Assembly: GCA_037447655.1 (NCBI GenBank)
Contig: JBBHKE010002267.1
Location: 1 to 42,330 of the forward strand
Direction of reading: 5' to 3'
DNA: 42,330 nucleotides
Origin: Zygnema cylindricum
Lineage: Eukaryota; Streptophyta; Zygnematophyceae; Zygnematales; Zygnemataceae
Position 1 is the stretch's first letter, and every line of letters starts with the position of its first letter. The notes under the pieces are model-generated. The model was given only the letters and a program-made list of their open reading frames with translations, was not told the DNA's origin and did no database searches. Positions 21,601-32,167 of the stretch are shown here, piece after piece. A program made the position numbers and the translations under genes.

Positions 21601-21843
21601 GCGGAATGACATTGGATCGTGGCATCTCCGAGGATTAAGGGAGCGAATGCGGACATACCACGTGTCGACATTTGAGCCATGTCGTACAATGGTCGTACAT
21701 AAAGTACACCGGCAGCTGTACTTTTGTGTACGAAACTGCAATCTGATTGGCTCCGTACATCAGTAGATAGAGTGTGTGAGAGAGATAGGACTTAGAAAAA
21801 TTAGAACATAGGACCCTCTCTCCCAGAGAGCTTCTGTACAAAA

Positions 21844-21857
21844 GGTCAACTTTGACC
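21844..21857. promoter_or_regulatory. Palindromic W-box-like pair in the C LTR
   Basis: GGTCAACTTTGACC holds two inverted TTGACC cores, the binding site type of plant WRKY factors. It is kept in the B, C and D 5' LTR copies. It may lie downstream of the transcription start, so a regulatory role is uncertain. Confidence 0.4.
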
Positions 21858-22045
21858 CTCCATAACTTAGTGCTCAGGGGAGCAAATTCAGAGATTCTTT
21901 TTGTTATCGACTCAAAGGAGTCTTGTCTTCACAGGGTGAAGATGGTCAGAGTTTTGTCTGCCAGGGTGGCAGTTATTCTTGGTGAAACACAAAGGGGTCA
22001 GGTTTATCCTAGAGGCTTCTTAGAAGCTGTCCACTCTGAGGACTT

Positions 22046-23165
22046 ATGGAGGTCTCAGAGTTTCAGGTTATGGGCCCACCCTCTAGGGTACCAATCTTTA
22101 ATCGAACTAGCTTCATATACTGGGAAAGTATGATGATAGGAGCTCTATGCGAAAAAAGGTTTTGGGGGTTACTGAGTGGACGGTTGGGGCGTCCATCAAG
22201 TCTTGGAATTCCTCCAGGGTTTGGAGGAAGCATATTTATCAGGAAAGAGGATCCACCTTCAACAGAGGAAACAAAAGAAGGAGAGGTGGTGGACAAAGGA
22301 AAGGAGAAAGAGACGACCACACGAATAGCAACTGGTGTGGCATGCATGTCACCTATTTTGAGGAACGAGGAGAATGATACTGAAACCAAGGACTTCAACA
22401 ATATGGGGCCAAAGCACTTCATCCTACGCCATCTCACTCAAGGACTTGCATGTCCTCATTTGTAGGTAGAAAGGGCATCCGATCTTTCGATGGCTCTCAT
22501 AGAGATGTACCAAAGTGGTACGATTCAGCAACAACAGTTGGCTGATCAGAAAGTTAAGGAGTATGTATACAAAGGGGGGAAGATGTTGGATTTTTGCAAT
22601 GAGCTTGCTACACTTTTCATGGAGCTAGAAGAGTGCGGGAAAATATTTTAGTGAAAAAGAAAAGGTTAACTGTTTACTGATGAAGTTACCCGATGAGTTC
22701 GAGAACATGGTCAACCGTGTGTAGGACTTGCCGAACTCAAGGTGGATATGGAACTCAGTGGGAGGGATGATTCTCGTTCGGGAGAATACGATTGAGATCC
22801 GAAGAGGAGGAAAGAGTGGCCAAGCTTTGGCAACTGCGACCGATTGGAAGAACAAGGATTCCCGGAAACCGGTCAAAAACTATGGGGGGAGGGAGCAGAA
22901 AAATCAGACCGACGAGTTCGGACCAAGGGCTCCCAAAGGTTTATGTCATTTTTGTAAGAAACCTGGGCACTATATGGCAGAGTGCACTAAGCTAACCGAG
23001 CTTCGATTAAAAGAGGGGCAGACCGGTGGTACCCCGAAAGAAAAGAAAAAGGCCTTTGTGACACAGGTACATGAGGCGGAATCCGAGGACGAGGATAATG
23101 AGCTCCTTTTGGATGAGGTGTTGGAGGCGAAAAACGAGGTCAAATACCACGAAGGCAGAAATGTG
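22046..23165 (+). pseudogene. gag region of copia element C (broken)
   Basis: The ATG at 22046 lies 20 nt before the end of the 5' LTR, and the equivalent ATG is used in element B, so this start is probably the family's own. The product is the structural Gag that packages element RNA. The C-terminal zinc knuckle is intact (22944-22985, CHFCKKPGHYMAEC) and is followed by a charged linker. Lesions are a stop at 22463-22465, a frameshift before 22649-22651, a stop at 22722-22724 and a one-base loss near 23125 that separates gag from protease. In B the corresponding gag is open for 314 codons. Confidence 0.9.
22066..22080 (+). other. Primer-binding site of element C: tRNA-iMet anticodon arm
   Basis: GGTTATGGGCCCACC starts at the first base after the LTR. 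It is the exact complement of the eukaryotic initiator tRNA-Met anticodon arm (GGTGGGCCCATAACC), not of the tRNA 3' end. Drosophila copia is known to use the 5' half of tRNA-iMet, cut in the anticodon region, as primer. The site lies inside gag codons. Confidence 0.85.
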
Positions 23166-26100
23166 CTAACGGTGGATTAAAAGGTGAAGCAGGCTGGATT
23201 GTAGATTCAGGTGCCTCCATGCACATGTGTAAGGATACGCACCTGTTCACTAAGATAAGAAATATTCCCACCGTAGAGATAGAGTACGGGGATAGATTGA
23301 TAGTCACCACTACTCTTGTAGGATCGGTAGATTTGAAAGTGTTAGTAGAAGGAAAGACATCCATAGTAACATTCTCCGATATATTGTTTATTCCGGAGCT
23401 GAGCAAAAACCCCATCTCTACATCCATATTAGATGATAAGGGTTTTTTTACTAGCACTAGGGAAGGAGTCTTTACTGCTAGTTTTGAGGAGGATGTCTAT
23501 TTCATTGCTGAGAAAGGTAGCCATCGGATGTTTAGGCTAGTTTTAAGTAATGAAAAGAAGAAGCTTTTTTATGCAGGTGTTCATGATATTATGATGTGGC
23601 ATAAGAGGCTTGGGCATGTGAATCTAAACAAGTTAAGAGAGATGAAAAAGATCGGAGTGGTGGAAGGGATTAAGTTTAGTGGGAATGATAATATAAGTGA
23701 TTGTAGTGGATGTGCTCAAGGTAAAACACACAGATTACCCTTTCCTAAAACAGCCACCTATAACGGAGAAAAAATTCTAGATCTAGTACACACAGATATT
23801 TGGGGACCAACTAAAGTGCCCTCACCGGGGGGGAAGAGATTTATGATGACTATCACTGATGATTGGTCTCGATATTCCTGAGTGTATTTTTTGAAAAACA
23901 AGTCCGAAGATCAGGATTGTTTTAGACAATATAAAGCATGGAGCGAAAAACTTCATGAAAATCCAATCAAGAGAATAAGGAGTGACAATGGTGGAAAGTA
24001 TACTTCTAACCAGTTTGAGGATTTTCTGAGGGAAGATGGGGTCCAACACCAAAAGACAGTTCCAGAAAACCCGGAACAGAATAGGGTAGCTGAAAGGTTA
24101 AATAGAACACTAAGTGATAATGCTAGAAGTATGTTGTCAGATAAGAAGATATGAAAAAGGTTTTGGGCAGAAGCAATGAACTGTGCTAATTACCTCAAAA
24201 ATAGAGTTCTTACTTCGGCTATAAAAGATCAAACACCTTATGAGAGATGGACAGGCCGGAAACCAGACTTATCTCACTTAAAGGTTTTCGGTTGTCAAGT
24301 ATTCAGTCTAGATACAGATCGGTCTAATTGGAAGCTAGATCCTAAAGGAAAACCAGGATACTTATTAGGATATGATGAGGATGTTAAAGGATATAGAGTT
24401 TATGATCTAAAAAGAGAAGATATAATCTTAGTAAAGCATCTAGTAGTTATGGATGAAGGAAAGTCTGTGGATCCCTTCAAATATACAAAGTCAGTAAAAA
24501 TCAGATTTGAGTCAGAAAATTCCGATTACTTTGAGCTCCCTAACTATCCGGGTTTTAGAGAAGATGACATTCTTGCAGATACATATAAAACCGAAAAAGA
24601 ATCGGCTGTGGAAACTCCAGTGACAACTCTACCCGAAGCGGAAGACGTGGTGGAAATTGATTCGGAATCAGCGGATAGGGGAGAAGCCGAGTTTGTTCGA
24701 AAGAATCCACGAGAACCATCTATTCCGACCTCAGATTTTGAGGGGGGGAGGAGAAGTAGCAAAAGATTACAAGAAAAGCAGGTTAATAACAAGGTAACTA
24801 AACCATCTCATCAAGATGAACCTCAAACTTATGGAGAGGCGATGACTTGTCCAGAAAGAAACCGGTGGAAGACAGCCATCAATGAGGAGATGGCCTCAAT
24901 TATGGCAGCCGTTACTTGGGAGCTGGTGGATTGTCCACCTAACCGAAAACCAATCGGTTGTAAGTGGGTTTTCAAATTAAAACCGAACCCAAATAACACA
25001 ATCGAGCGCTACAAGGCCCGATTAGTGGCAAAGGGATTTACACAAAAAGAGGGAATTGACTACGAGGAAACCTTTGCCCCGGTGGTCAGATTTCCCTCCG
25101 TCCGCATACTTCTCAGCTTGGCAGCAGCGGAAGACATGGAAATGGACCAGATGGACATCAAGACAGCCTTTTTGCATGGAGAATTGGAAGAGGAGATCTT
25201 CATGCGACAACCCGAAGGGTTTGTGGAGGAACGAGAGGAGAGTAAGGTATGCTGGCTGATTAAATCTCTTTATGGTTTAAAACACGCGCCTCGACAGTGG
25301 AATAAGAAGCTTGATGATTTTCTTACCGGTCAAGGATATATCCGGATCAGCTCAGATCACTCAATCTATGTTTTTGAAGATGAGGAAGGTTTTATATTTA
25401 TTGCAATTTATATTGATGATTTGCTTGTCTTAAGTAAATCAATGGAAAAAATAAATAAACTGAAAATCGATCTTAAGGGGAGATTTGAAATGCAGGATAT
25501 GGGCGAAGCAAAATATATTTTGGGAATTCAAGTAGAGAGAGACCAAAAAAGAAAAATTATAAGATTGACTCAAAAGGAAGCAATAGGGAACATGCTTGAA
25601 AAAATTCAAATGGATAAAGCTAATAGTTGTACAACTCCAATAGAGTTGAAGAAGGGAAGTGAGGGGAGTGAGGAAGAAGGAGTCATAGTCTTAAACGAGG
25701 AATATCTCATGAAGAACAGAAGTTCATGCAGACTATTCCTTACAGGCAAGTAGTGGGAAGTCTTATCTATTTTATGAAATGTACCCAGCCGGATTTAGCT
25801 GCAGCTGTAGAAGTGCTGAATAGAAGTCTAAATGCTCCCACTAAGTGGGATTGGGAGGCATATAAGAGAGTCCTAAGATATTTGATAGGAACTAGGGATT
25901 TATGGTTGCATTTGGGTGGGGAGAATACTGACATCACTACTTGGAGTGATGCCAGTTATGGTGATGCTCCGATGAGGAGATGCACTTCTGGATATGTATT
26001 ATATGTGGGTGATGGGGCTTGCTGTTGGAGTAGCAAACAACAAAAAGTTATTGCTCAATCCACCATGGAGGCTGAGTATATGGCCTCTTGCTATGCTGTA

Positions 26101-26403
26101 AAAGAATTGATGTGGGTCAAGTCTTTGCTTGGTGAGCTTGGTCACCTTAAGAGTGGTGTGCAGAAAATATTTTGTGATAATCAGGCAGCAATCGCTATTT
26201 CTGCCAATCCTAAACATCATTTTAAAGCTAAACACATAGACATTAGACTCAGCTTTTTTTGAGAGAAAGTAGAAAACAAAATAATCAGCTTAGAGTACCG
26301 ACCAGATAGTGAGATGGTAGCAAATATGATGACCAAACCTGTGCCTTCCCCTAAGCTAATTTTCTGTAGGGAAAAGTGTGGCCTGAAATTAAAGATTGAC
26401 TAG
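23166..26403 (+). pseudogene. pol of copia element C: protease, integrase, reverse transcriptase, RNase H (broken)
   Basis: The aspartic protease site WIVDSGAS is intact just before 23219. The GAG-pre-integrase HHCC finger is near 23590-23745. The integrase core keeps DIWGP, SDNGGK (Glu replaced) and the QNRVAER block with the catalytic Glu. The long open stretch 24176-25753 covers the integrase C-terminus and most of the reverse transcriptase, with active site YIDDLL near 25408-25425. RNase H follows from 25726. Stops lie at 23879-23881, 24152-24154 and 26260-26262, with a frameshift near 25705. The natural end is the TAG at 26401-26403. Confidence 0.92.
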
Positions 26404-26416
26404 AAAATAAGAGGAG
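26404..26416 (+). other. Polypurine tract of element C
   Basis: AAAATAAGAGGAG lies between the pol stop and the 3' LTR. Confidence 0.8.
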
Positions 26417-27476
26417 TGTAGAAATTAATGGTTTTTTTTTAAATATTTTCTAGGTCTGAATAGAAATATGAAAGAAGCCGAGGCAGTCTATCTCTAACTT
26501 CTCTCTCCAACTTCTCAAACTTGTCGCAGTCACTGAGAAATTGGAGAAGGAGGTAGAGCCATGGCTACCTAGGCTATCCAGAGGTTTACGGGAAAAATAT
26601 ATTTTAGTTAGGGGTTTAATTTAATAAAAGATATGTACCGGCGACAGGATTTGATCGTGGTACCTGTCGGCAGGCAGACAGCCTGTAGCCGGTAGCCTTA
26701 GCCGTTAAGTCCAGGAGTAGTGCTATGTACAATATGGTTTGATAATTACTTAAACATTTATACGTAAGATAGTTCATTTAACTGTAACTGACTACGGGAG
26801 ACATATATCTTATAAATGTAAAAGTACGAATTCCGGTACGGATAAGAAACCAATACCGCGCATTTAATTCTTTAGTGAAACGAATAGAGCGCACATATTT
26901 ATTACGGCTACGATTAAATGTGAATTTAATCGGACGGTCGGAATTAATGTTGAGATCGCGGAAGAGGATTTTGGCGGTTTGTGGTCATCGCCACATCGGA
27001 TGACACGTGGCGGAATGACATTGGATCGCGGCATCTCCGAGGATTAAGGGAGCGAATGCGGACATACCATGTGTTGACATTTAGGCCATGTCGTACAATG
27101 GCTGTACATAAAGTACACCGGCAACTGTACTTTTGTGTACGAAACTGCAATTTGATTGGCTCCGTACATCAGTAGATAGAGTCTGCGAGAGAGATAGGAC
27201 TTAGAAAAATTAGAAGATAGGACCCTCTCTCCCAAAGAGCTTCTGTACAAAAGGTCAACTTTGACCCTCCATAACTTACTGCTCAGGGGAGCAAATTCAG
27301 AGATTCTTTTTGCCATCGACTCAAGGGAGTCTTGTCTTCACAAGGGTGAAGTTGGTCAGAGTTTTTGTTTGCCAGGGTGGTAGTTTTTTTTGCTGAAACA
27401 CAAAGGGGTCAGGGTTATCCTAGAGGCTTCTTGGAAGCTGTCCACTCTAAGGACTTATGGAGGTCTCCGAGTTTCA
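26417..27476 (+). repeat. 3' LTR of element C
   Basis: It is the partner of 21008-22065, with the same internal order of motifs. It ends GAGTTTCA, directly followed by the target duplication acctt. Confidence 0.95.
26633..26715 (-). other. tRNA-like module, antisense, in the 3' LTR of C
   Basis: This copy matches 21224-21308 with a few changes, including one that breaks a T-arm pair. Confidence 0.5.
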
Positions 27477-27481
27477 ACCTT
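27477..27481. repeat. Target-site duplication of element C (right copy)
   Basis: acctt is identical to 21003-21007. Confidence 0.9.
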
Positions 27482-27593
27482 ACGTCGAACCACACAAAGC
27501 AAAACACGAATGTAAAAACTTATTTACAGACGATACGCAATGTAACCGAAGCTCTGTGTAATACGGAAATTTTGCTGTATGTACTATTACAAG

Positions 27594-27694
27594 AACCTCT
27601 TGATGTAACCATACCCTAAGTAATACGGTGGGCGGTGTTGACAAACCTCATGATGTAACCATACCCTAAGTAATAACGATAGGCGGTGTAGTCA
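27594..27694. repeat. 50 bp tandem duplication
   Basis: Units starting at 27594 and 27644 share TGATGTAACCATACCCTAAG and GGCGGTGT with few changes. Confidence 0.8.
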
Positions 27695-27838
27695 ACGACA
27701 ATTGTGTACCGTTATTTGCGTTAACATTTTTTTGGTCACTTAAGACATTTTTTTACGGTGCACACTTGTCGACGGTTGCAATTGAAATGTAAGATTCTCA
27801 CCTCCCGTTTGGCAGCGGTCGCAATCAAATACCCGAAT

Positions 27839-27924
27839 CCGTACCCGATCTGTACCCGATCCGTACCCGATCCGTACCCGATCCGTACCCGATCCGTACC
27901 CGATCCGTACCCGATCCGTACCCA
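27839..27924. repeat. 11 bp tandem array (CCGTACCCGAT), about eight units
   Basis: Seven full units and one partial follow each other, with only one substitution (second unit). It is not a plant telomere repeat. Confidence 0.95.
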
Positions 27925-28443
27925 TAGAGCCGCGTCGGGTCCGGAACGGATTCGGGTTCCTAATTTTGGGGGCCAGCCAGATTCGGCCAAGTGATTAAAA
28001 AAAAAAAAGAAAAATCAGGTACGGCAGATCGTGGTTCCCGATTGCGACCTATGCGGGTTGGCGGTCTTTAATCAAAAATAGGTTATGTGTGCGCGGGAAA
28101 AAAATGTATTAATTGGCAAAAAAAAAAAAACACTAATAAGGATATACTCTGTATTTGACCGGATGTAGCGGATACTTCGAGGAAGCTCGTAAAAAGTTAT
28201 ATTGACCCTTGGAGAATTTTATAGATTCTACACAAAGATGCACCGTAAAGTATTTTGAAAAAAAAATGCATGTGAGCATTATTCAAAATTTCACATTTTT
28301 TAAAATGCGTTGACAGACTTTGACTTATTAAATAATAAAAATACGAAAAACCCCAAAAAATTTAATCATAATAGAATACAATACGATATTTTAAACGATT
28401 AAAGTATTAAATATTAATCGATACCTCTATGCTCCAAAGTTTA

Positions 28444-28574
28444 CCAGCGGCGTCGGTGCCTCATCACCAAAATAATGAATCAGCAACCAGCGACGTCGGT
28501 GCCTCATCACCGAAATAGTGAACCAGCAATCAGCGACCAGGCTGCCTCGTCGCTAGTTCAGCATTACAGCATGC
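28444..28574. repeat. 43 bp tandem repeat, three units, the last degraded
   Basis: Units begin near 28444, 28487 and 28531. The first two share CGTCGGTGCCTCATCACC. Confidence 0.8.
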
Positions 28575-28816
28575 TCACATATAATATTTTAAAATTGACA
28601 ATTGAAGCAAAAAGTGGCCATGTTACAAGATTTTAACATTGAAAAAAGATAAATTTATAATTGAAGCAAAAATAACCGTTTTTGTATTCCTGTGAGGGAA
28701 ATGGCAAAAGTTACACATAAAAATTGGGTAAAGTCATTAACGACCATGAATGGGGCTAGAACATTAACCTCTCTACTAAAAATCTAAGTCATCTATGTTT
28801 TGGACTGACTCCTCTT

Positions 28817-30750
28817 ACACTACACCCCCTTCCTCTCCCACTACCCCCCTTTCCTCTTCCTCCCATGCTATCATAGCCTCTTCATAGCTAAGATCCCTGG
28901 TTTGGTGTGCTAACCTCAGATTGCTAAAGACCCAAACAAGGTCATTGGCCCTCTTATCCGTTAGTCTGTTCCATTTTTTAGAGTGAATATAGTCTTAGGT
29001 TGACCAATTCCTCTCACATGAGCTCGCAACCGAGCATTGGGCAAGGACCCTAGTTGCTGCCCTCTGCAAGATTGGCGTGACAACCCCAAACCGTTGCCAC
29101 CACTTCCACCATGGCATCATCTTAGCACACGCTAATGTTACCTCCATCCCTAATACATCTTTAAAGCCCCTATAGTTAGTTAACTCAATGTAGGCCGCGA
29201 TGTGGTCTGCCACACGCGATAACATCTTTTAAAGGATAGTGTGGAAGCCTTCTATGACTATTACATCGGTCTTTTGCCCATATTCAGAACTTTGGTACTC
29301 GGGGTCAAGTACGAAGTCGGCTGCATGTATGGGGCTATGTGCCATCCCCCATCTAACCAACCAAGATTTCTTTAACTCCTCCAAAACGTACACTCCTTCG
29401 GAATATCATTCTCCTCCATTGGTTGATATATTATTTAAGTATTGACCAATCATGTGAAAACCATAATAAACCTTCCCCATATTTGGGGCCCTTTTGTCAC
29501 ACTCCCTCATCAATCGTACCACAAGCTTTGAAACTGTCAGAGCTTCTTTCACTCTTATCCAAAATCCCTGGCTCAAAATGTGGCCTTTGATCTTGGTCCC
29601 CTCAGACTTGTATGCAGGCTTGCCCATCCATTGCCTGTAGTCATCATCAAACATTAAACGCTCGAGGCTATCCTTCACCTCTAAAAACCTTTGGAGCATG
29701 ATAAAGATTGTTGCGAACTAAGTCTCTCTAGGTTCTAAAAGTCGGACTGTCGAGATTTTGTTGAAGATGTCTACACTCATATTGTGGTTTGTAATAAATC
29801 TCAACACCTCGTTTGCCTCTCTGACGGGTGTTGAGATAAAAGACAACTTGCTACAATCCTCCAACAATAGGTCCAAAATGTGGGCAAAACATGGCGTCCA
29901 CGTGAGAATGGTACTAACTCATGAGCAAGGAGGTTGTCCCTTAGCTAACAGGAGCAGAATCTGTCACAATTTGGACCATATGCTCCACCCCTACCGCAAG
30001 AATTCTTTTCTCCAACACACTTACGAACATATTCGACATCCTTGCATTGCCAATTGGTGTTTTCCGCCATGAGAAACATGTCCCCCTTTGGGGTGACGGC
30101 TAGAATGTTGAGGAGAGGCGTTTGGCCAACAGCTGTCCAACCATGCGATGTGACAGTGGCACTAGTGATTTTCATAGTTTCCATGTAACTCTGCAAATCG
30201 TTAGTTATCGTCGCCTACGAGTTCTCATGGCATCTCGGTTTGGTAACTTATAACACTCCCTTATCTCCCCAGTAAGCTTCACTACAGTCTTGAAATAGTG
30301 GTCTGTCAATAAACTAAATGGCAAGCCATTGGCAAAGAATACCTTGGCCCATGCTTCATCTACCTCTTTCTGGTTATGCTTATTGAAAGCATCCCGGATT
30401 TTAGTCTGCACCCATTTCACCTTGTTGCTCTGGCTAGACTCGACAAGTTGGCTGGACGCGACAGCACTTCCAGTAAGTCGATCCAGAATGGACATTTTAC
30501 GCTTTTGAGAGTCGTGAGAAGCCTTGTATGTTTCCACTGCACTTAACTCTAACTTCACATAATTCGGACATAATTTGCAAGGCTTGATTCCTGCATTTTT
30601 CACGTTTCCTAGAAGGTGGTTCCTAATCTTGGTGGCTTGTGCATTATGCTCTAATTTGCAGTACACACAAATGCACAATTTATTGTCCCCAATTAGACCA
30701 CCCGTTGGAGCTACAACATGCTCCCACTCTGCTCCTCGAATCCTTCGCAT
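28817..30750 (-). pseudogene. hAT-family transposase relic (BED finger, DUF659, hAT dimerisation)
   Basis: The minus-strand start at 30750 opens a 181-codon frame. It begins with a BED-type zinc finger (AEWEHV near the start, then CICVYC and later H residues). The DUF659-like part (AWAKVFFANGLPF) continues after a frameshift near 30200 (ILAVTPKGDMFL). A middle segment is open at 29699-29406. The C-terminal hAT dimerisation domain ends with SSCERNWST followed by a stop, after which the same frame goes on recognisably (DYIHSKKWNRL) to about 28817. Stops near 29950-29890 and frameshifts show it cannot be made whole. The family cuts and pastes DNA with 8 bp duplications. Terminal inverted repeats were not found. 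Confidence 0.88.
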
Positions 30751-32167
30751 GGCCGCGTTTACGAAGGTTCGCGGAGGCTAAAATGCATTTAAAGGTGGCT
30801 CCAGTGGGGCTTCAATGGCGGCCACAATGCTGACTTCATGTCTTCTTGGTAAAGGTTCATAAGTCGAAATCCAATTCAAATTAGACCGCGGAAATGAAGT
30901 AACGTACATTTTTTAAAAAACTTACGTACATACAACCTGTCCGTACAGTTTATACTCGTATTTTCCATACGTCCGTACAGATATATTCCGTACATCCTGT
31001 CCGTACACGAAAAGTTTACTTAATTTACGAAAAGTTCAAAAAACCCTAAAAATACTGCATAATTGTAAATTTTCAAAATTTTAACGAATGAAACATCTAT
31101 GATTCTACACACTAATGTTTTTTAACAAACAAAAGATGTGTACAAAATAACATGAAATAGTACGGATTCTAGCAAAATACACCGTGCATCGTAATTAGAG
31201 TAATGAAAGAATTAGAGTAAAAAAAGAGAAAAAAATAATTAGAGTAATATACTCTAATTTATGTGATAGAACTGTTTCAGAAAGGAATTTACTCTAATTT
31301 ATGCGGTGTACTCTAATTTGGCAAGTTAATATCCTCTACTGTAAATAAGGTATTCGTACAGAATCTGACTAAACGTACAGTTTATCGTCACTATGACGTT
31401 TGCACTGCGCGGATTGTTAAAACGCAGTTACATGATAATGGCCTGTATTAAATCATTATTTGTACTTTTTTATTTATAAAAGTACAATTTTGCACGGACG
31501 GGCGTCATCCGTACTCCACACTATTTAAAACAAACATATATTAGAATTAAAAACGCTAATAAACCTTACCTTAAATAGTATAATGAAAAAATTAGAATCA
31601 TTTACTCTATTTGATGTGATAGAGTCGAAATTTCGAGCGACCGAATTAGAGTAATTTACTCTAATTACGATTCGCGGTGTAGTATCCAACTTTTTCTGCT
31701 GGAGTGTGATTTTTTCTCTGTCAGTTTGTTCACAAGAAATAAATATAGCCGTATGATACAGACAAAAAACCTCACATCCGGCCCGTTGAAAACAGTTGAA
31801 AAATCGTTGAAAAATGCGGAAAAGTACATACGACGAGCGAATCTTATGAGAAATCCAAAGATGACAGGGAGTGAAAAATGAAAAGCACTTACATCCGTAC
31901 ATATAATCCGTACATAACGCGAACCACCCGTTCAAATCGGCATAATCCGTACAAATCCGGCACATACATTTCCAAAGATTCCCCGCCAGAATCGACCTCG
32001 ACTCGTACACAGATTCCCACCGGGCACACTCCCTCCATATCCCTCTTATCTTTCCCTCCCTCTCTCCCTTCTTTCCCCCTCGTAAGAACCTGTCTCCCAC
32101 TTCCCTCTCCCTCCTCTCCACCCTCTCCCTCCCCCCCTCCTCTTTCCCATCTCTTACCTCTGCTACC
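30751..32167. other. Upstream region of the chitinase gene and of the hAT relic
   Basis: There is no gene. It contains a cluster of CCGTAC(A) motifs (30935-31015 and again 31890-31960), a MITE-like element (31178-31681) and a pyrimidine-rich stretch (32030-32165) that probably forms the chitinase 5' leader. I could not pick a convincing TATA box. Confidence 0.5.
31178..31681. mobile_element. MITE-like element, 24 bp terminal inverted repeats, TA flanks
   Basis: Left end CACCGTGCATCGTAATTAGA.. (31180-31203) and the reverse complement of the right end (31656-31679) agree in 22 of 24 bases. Both are flanked by TA (31178-31179, 31680-31681), the target duplication of Tc1/mariner-type elements. 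ACTCTAATT and its complement recur inside, with palindromes at 31237-31259 and 31644-31666. A partial extra right end near 31290-31311 suggests an internal duplication. There is no coding capacity. Confidence 0.6.

Larger units (their letters stand above)
21008..22065 (+). repeat. 5' LTR of element C
   Basis: It starts TGTAGAAATT and ends GAGTTTCA. From the start it holds a hairpin (21093-21144), an antisense tRNA-like module, a TATA-like TATTTATTA (about 21487-21495), a CACGTG G-box, the CCAAT-type CTGATTGG (about 21732-21739) and the palindromic GGTCAA/TTGACC pair. The gag start codon lies in its last 20 bases. Confidence 0.95.
21008..27476 (+). mobile_element. Ty1/copia LTR retrotransposon C, full length, decayed
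   Basis: The element is bounded by a perfect 5 bp duplication (acctt). It has a 5' LTR, a primer-binding site, a gag-pol in one intended frame with integrase ahead of reverse transcriptase, a polypurine tract and a 3' LTR. The two LTRs are 1058 and 1060 bp and differ at about ten places in the first 190 bp by eye, so insertion is not recent. At least five stops and three frameshifts interrupt gag-pol. B and C are one family and D is a relative. Confidence 0.95.
27482..28816. other. Intergenic with three small tandem arrays, no gene
   Basis: It holds a 50 bp duplication, an 11 bp array and a 43 bp triplication (listed separately) in AT-rich sequence. Short frames over the 11 bp array are repeat artefacts. 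Confidence 0.6.

Noticed and set aside
27839-27924. Telomere repeat or CRISPR-like array
   Set aside because: The unit is not TTTAGGG and there are no spacers. It is a simple 11 bp tandem array.
27736-27994. Frames encoding GYGSGTDRVRI repeats
   Set aside because: The 11 bp array is read in all frames. There is no start context or flanking coding signal.
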